Assembly: GCA_947177545.1 (NCBI GenBank) | Contig: CAMWVF010000047.1 | Span: forward strand, 1-7,269 | Direction of reading: 5' to 3' | DNA length: 7,269 nucleotides | Source of the DNA: an uncultured Clostridia bacterium | GTDB lineage: Bacteria > Bacillota > Clostridia > Oscillospirales > Ruminococcaceae | Part shown: piece after piece, positions 6,034-7,269 of the stretch | Numbering within the stretch: the stretch's first letter is position 1 | Layout of the letters: the number at the start of each line of letters is the position of its first letter | Notes under the pieces: model-generated | The model's database searches: none | The model's input: only the letters and a program-made list of their open reading frames with translations | Told to the model about the DNA's origin: nothing | Translations under genes and position numbers: made by a program

Positions 6034-7269
6034 ATGTTCAATCCAATTCAGAAAATACTCAATACCAAATTCCGCAACAAGCTTATTCTTATGTGTATCG
6101 CCGCCATTGTGCCTATGGTAATGGCGGGAATTTATCTTTTGTACAACATTGTTGACGTTATGCGAAGCAATGCCGCAAACGAGGCAATTTTTCAGGCGGA
6201 CGGTCTTAAAACCAAGCTGAAGGACACGGTGGTCACGGTGACAAATATCAGCGGCAGGATAACTTCAAGCGAAAGCCTTACGGAGTTTCTTAACGGAAAT
6301 TCAAGGGATATTGAATTTTTGCAGGAGCGGCTTATTTCGGAGTACCTGGACGTTTACCCGCAGATAGACAGCATTGCCTTTTATTTAAATGATGAAGATA
6401 TAGATTATCCCGAGCCTCACGGGGAAGAAGAGGAGCAGCAGTCCGAAAACGAGATAGATGAGGATCCCGAAAATATCAGCAGCGAGGAGCCCGCCGAAAA
6501 TGAAGCTGCCGACAATAATCAGTCAGCTTTAAGAAGCTTTCGCTTTGCGGACGATGATGTCTGTCTGAAGTACTGGTACAGGGAGGCGGAGGAAAATCTT
6601 GAAAACAGGTGGCAGCTTATCTTAAACGACGATGACGAACACAGGCTCTCTCTTGTAACTCCGCTTTTCTCGGGGGACGGCTTTTGCGGGACAATGGTTA
6701 TTTCAGTGGCTCCGGAATGGCTTTCCGCTATGACGGAGGATATCGGAAGGGGCGTTACAATGTGCGCTTCAAAGGGGTACATCTTTTACAGCTCCGTTGA
6801 CGGCACAGAGGTGGGTACGGTTATCGGCACAGGCGATGAGATGCCTATGGGAGTAAGCGGAGCCGAGATACTTACGGGCGGAAAAAATCAGCTTGAAAGA
6901 AAAGGCTACACCGTTGTTTCCTACTTCAATTACGAAAATACCTACAACCGATTTTATGTTTACGTCGTAAAGCCCCACGCTATCTATGACGATTCGATAA
7001 ATAACGTTGTTGCGTCATACGTTTGGTATATATGCTTGTGCATTATACTTTCGGTACTTATAACAATACTTTTTTCCAGTATGTTCTCACGGCGCATACA
7101 GTCCCTGAAAGACAAAATGCACAGCGTTGCGGACGGCAATTTCGAGCTTACCGACGACATCAAGGGCAGCGACGAGATATACGACCTTTACGAGGATCTG
7201 AAAAAAATGGTGGACAGTATGCAGAACCTTATCAATGACGCGTACAAGGCTAAGATACAGTCCGAAAGC
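6034..7269 (+). CDS. YesM/LytS-type sensor histidine kinase, N-terminal 412 residues (3' end outside window)
   Basis: The gene starts at ATG 6034, 7 bases after GGAGGG, and stays open to the window edge. Features in order: a basic N-terminus and first membrane helix (about 17-38); an extracytoplasmic sensor region (about 40-327) with a YPQIDSIAFY segment typical of this family; a second helix (about 328-350); and a HAMP domain (about 351-400) leading into a coiled linker, NDAYKAKIQSES. In YesM-type kinases that linker comes right before the His_kinase domain with its INPHFLYN motif, which would lie just past the edge. The sensor contains an unusually acidic stretch (about 119-161). Such kinases pair with AraC-type response regulators, often for sugar uptake or polysaccharide use; the partner gene would be expected downstream. 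HAMP could also join other output domains, so the kinase call is likely but not proven here. Confidence 0.75.
   Translation, partial: MFNPIQKILNTKFRNKLILMCIAAIVPMVMAGIYLLYNIVDVMRSNAANEAIFQADGLKTKLKDTVVTVTNISGRITSSESLTEFLNGNSRDIEFLQERLISEYLDVYPQIDSIAFYLNDEDIDYPEPHGEEEEQQSENEIDEDPENISSEEPAENEAADNNQSALRSFRFADDDVCLKYWYREAEENLENRWQLILNDDDEHRLSLVTPLFSGDGFCGTMVISVAPEWLSAMTEDIGRGVTMCASKGYIFYSSVDGTEVGTVIGTGDEMPMGVSGAEILTGGKNQLERKGYTVVSYFNYENTYNRFYVYVVKPHAIYDDSINNVVASYVWYICLCIILSVLITILFSSMFSRRIQSLKDKMHSVADGNFELTDDIKGSDEIYDLYEDLKKMVDSMQNLINDAYKAKIQSES

Overview
The window looks like a chromosomal piece of a Gram-positive clostridium. An Oscillospiraceae/Ruminococcus-like genome is my best guess. Reasons: purine-rich Shine-Dalgarno sites, TTG starts, moderate G+C with AT-rich intergenic DNA, and a gene mix (Cache-GGDEF-EAL, VTC/DUF4956/CotH, YesM-type sensor kinase) typical of gut and rumen Clostridia. 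The taxonomic call is inference. All five genes are on the + strand. I saw no RNA genes, CRISPR array, insertion sequence or phage gene.

Layout. (1) 2-2332 is the 3' part of a membrane-bound bifunctional c-di-GMP protein (Cache-TM-HAMP-GGDEF-EAL), closed by a strong intrinsic terminator at 2338-2376. (2) 2377-2527 is a promoter region with an extended -10 and, just upstream, two perfect TTCACA repeats 11 bp apart, an arrangement resembling a PhoP box. (3) 2528-5804 is a compact three-gene operon: a VTC-domain polyphosphate polymerase (TTG start), a DUF4956 four-helix membrane protein, and a CotH-family kinase-like protein (TTG start) held by a membrane segment at each end. (4) 5805-6033 is a 229-bp intergenic region with a long hairpin, a short GC-rich block, a second extended -10 promoter and a small 5'-UTR hairpin. 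(5) 6034-7269 is the 5' part of a sensor histidine kinase of the YesM/LytS type; it runs off the right edge before its catalytic domain.

How they may work together. The outer genes are separate signalling units (c-di-GMP turnover; two-component sensing). The central operon is the most interesting part. The cytoplasmic VTC enzyme should polymerise polyphosphate from ATP, DUF4956 gives a membrane partner, and the CotH kinase domain is predicted to face outside. A Pho-like operator in front of a polyphosphate synthase would tie the operon to phosphate status. Family assignments rest on visible motifs. The idea that the three proteins form one polyphosphate-linked envelope system is a hypothesis.
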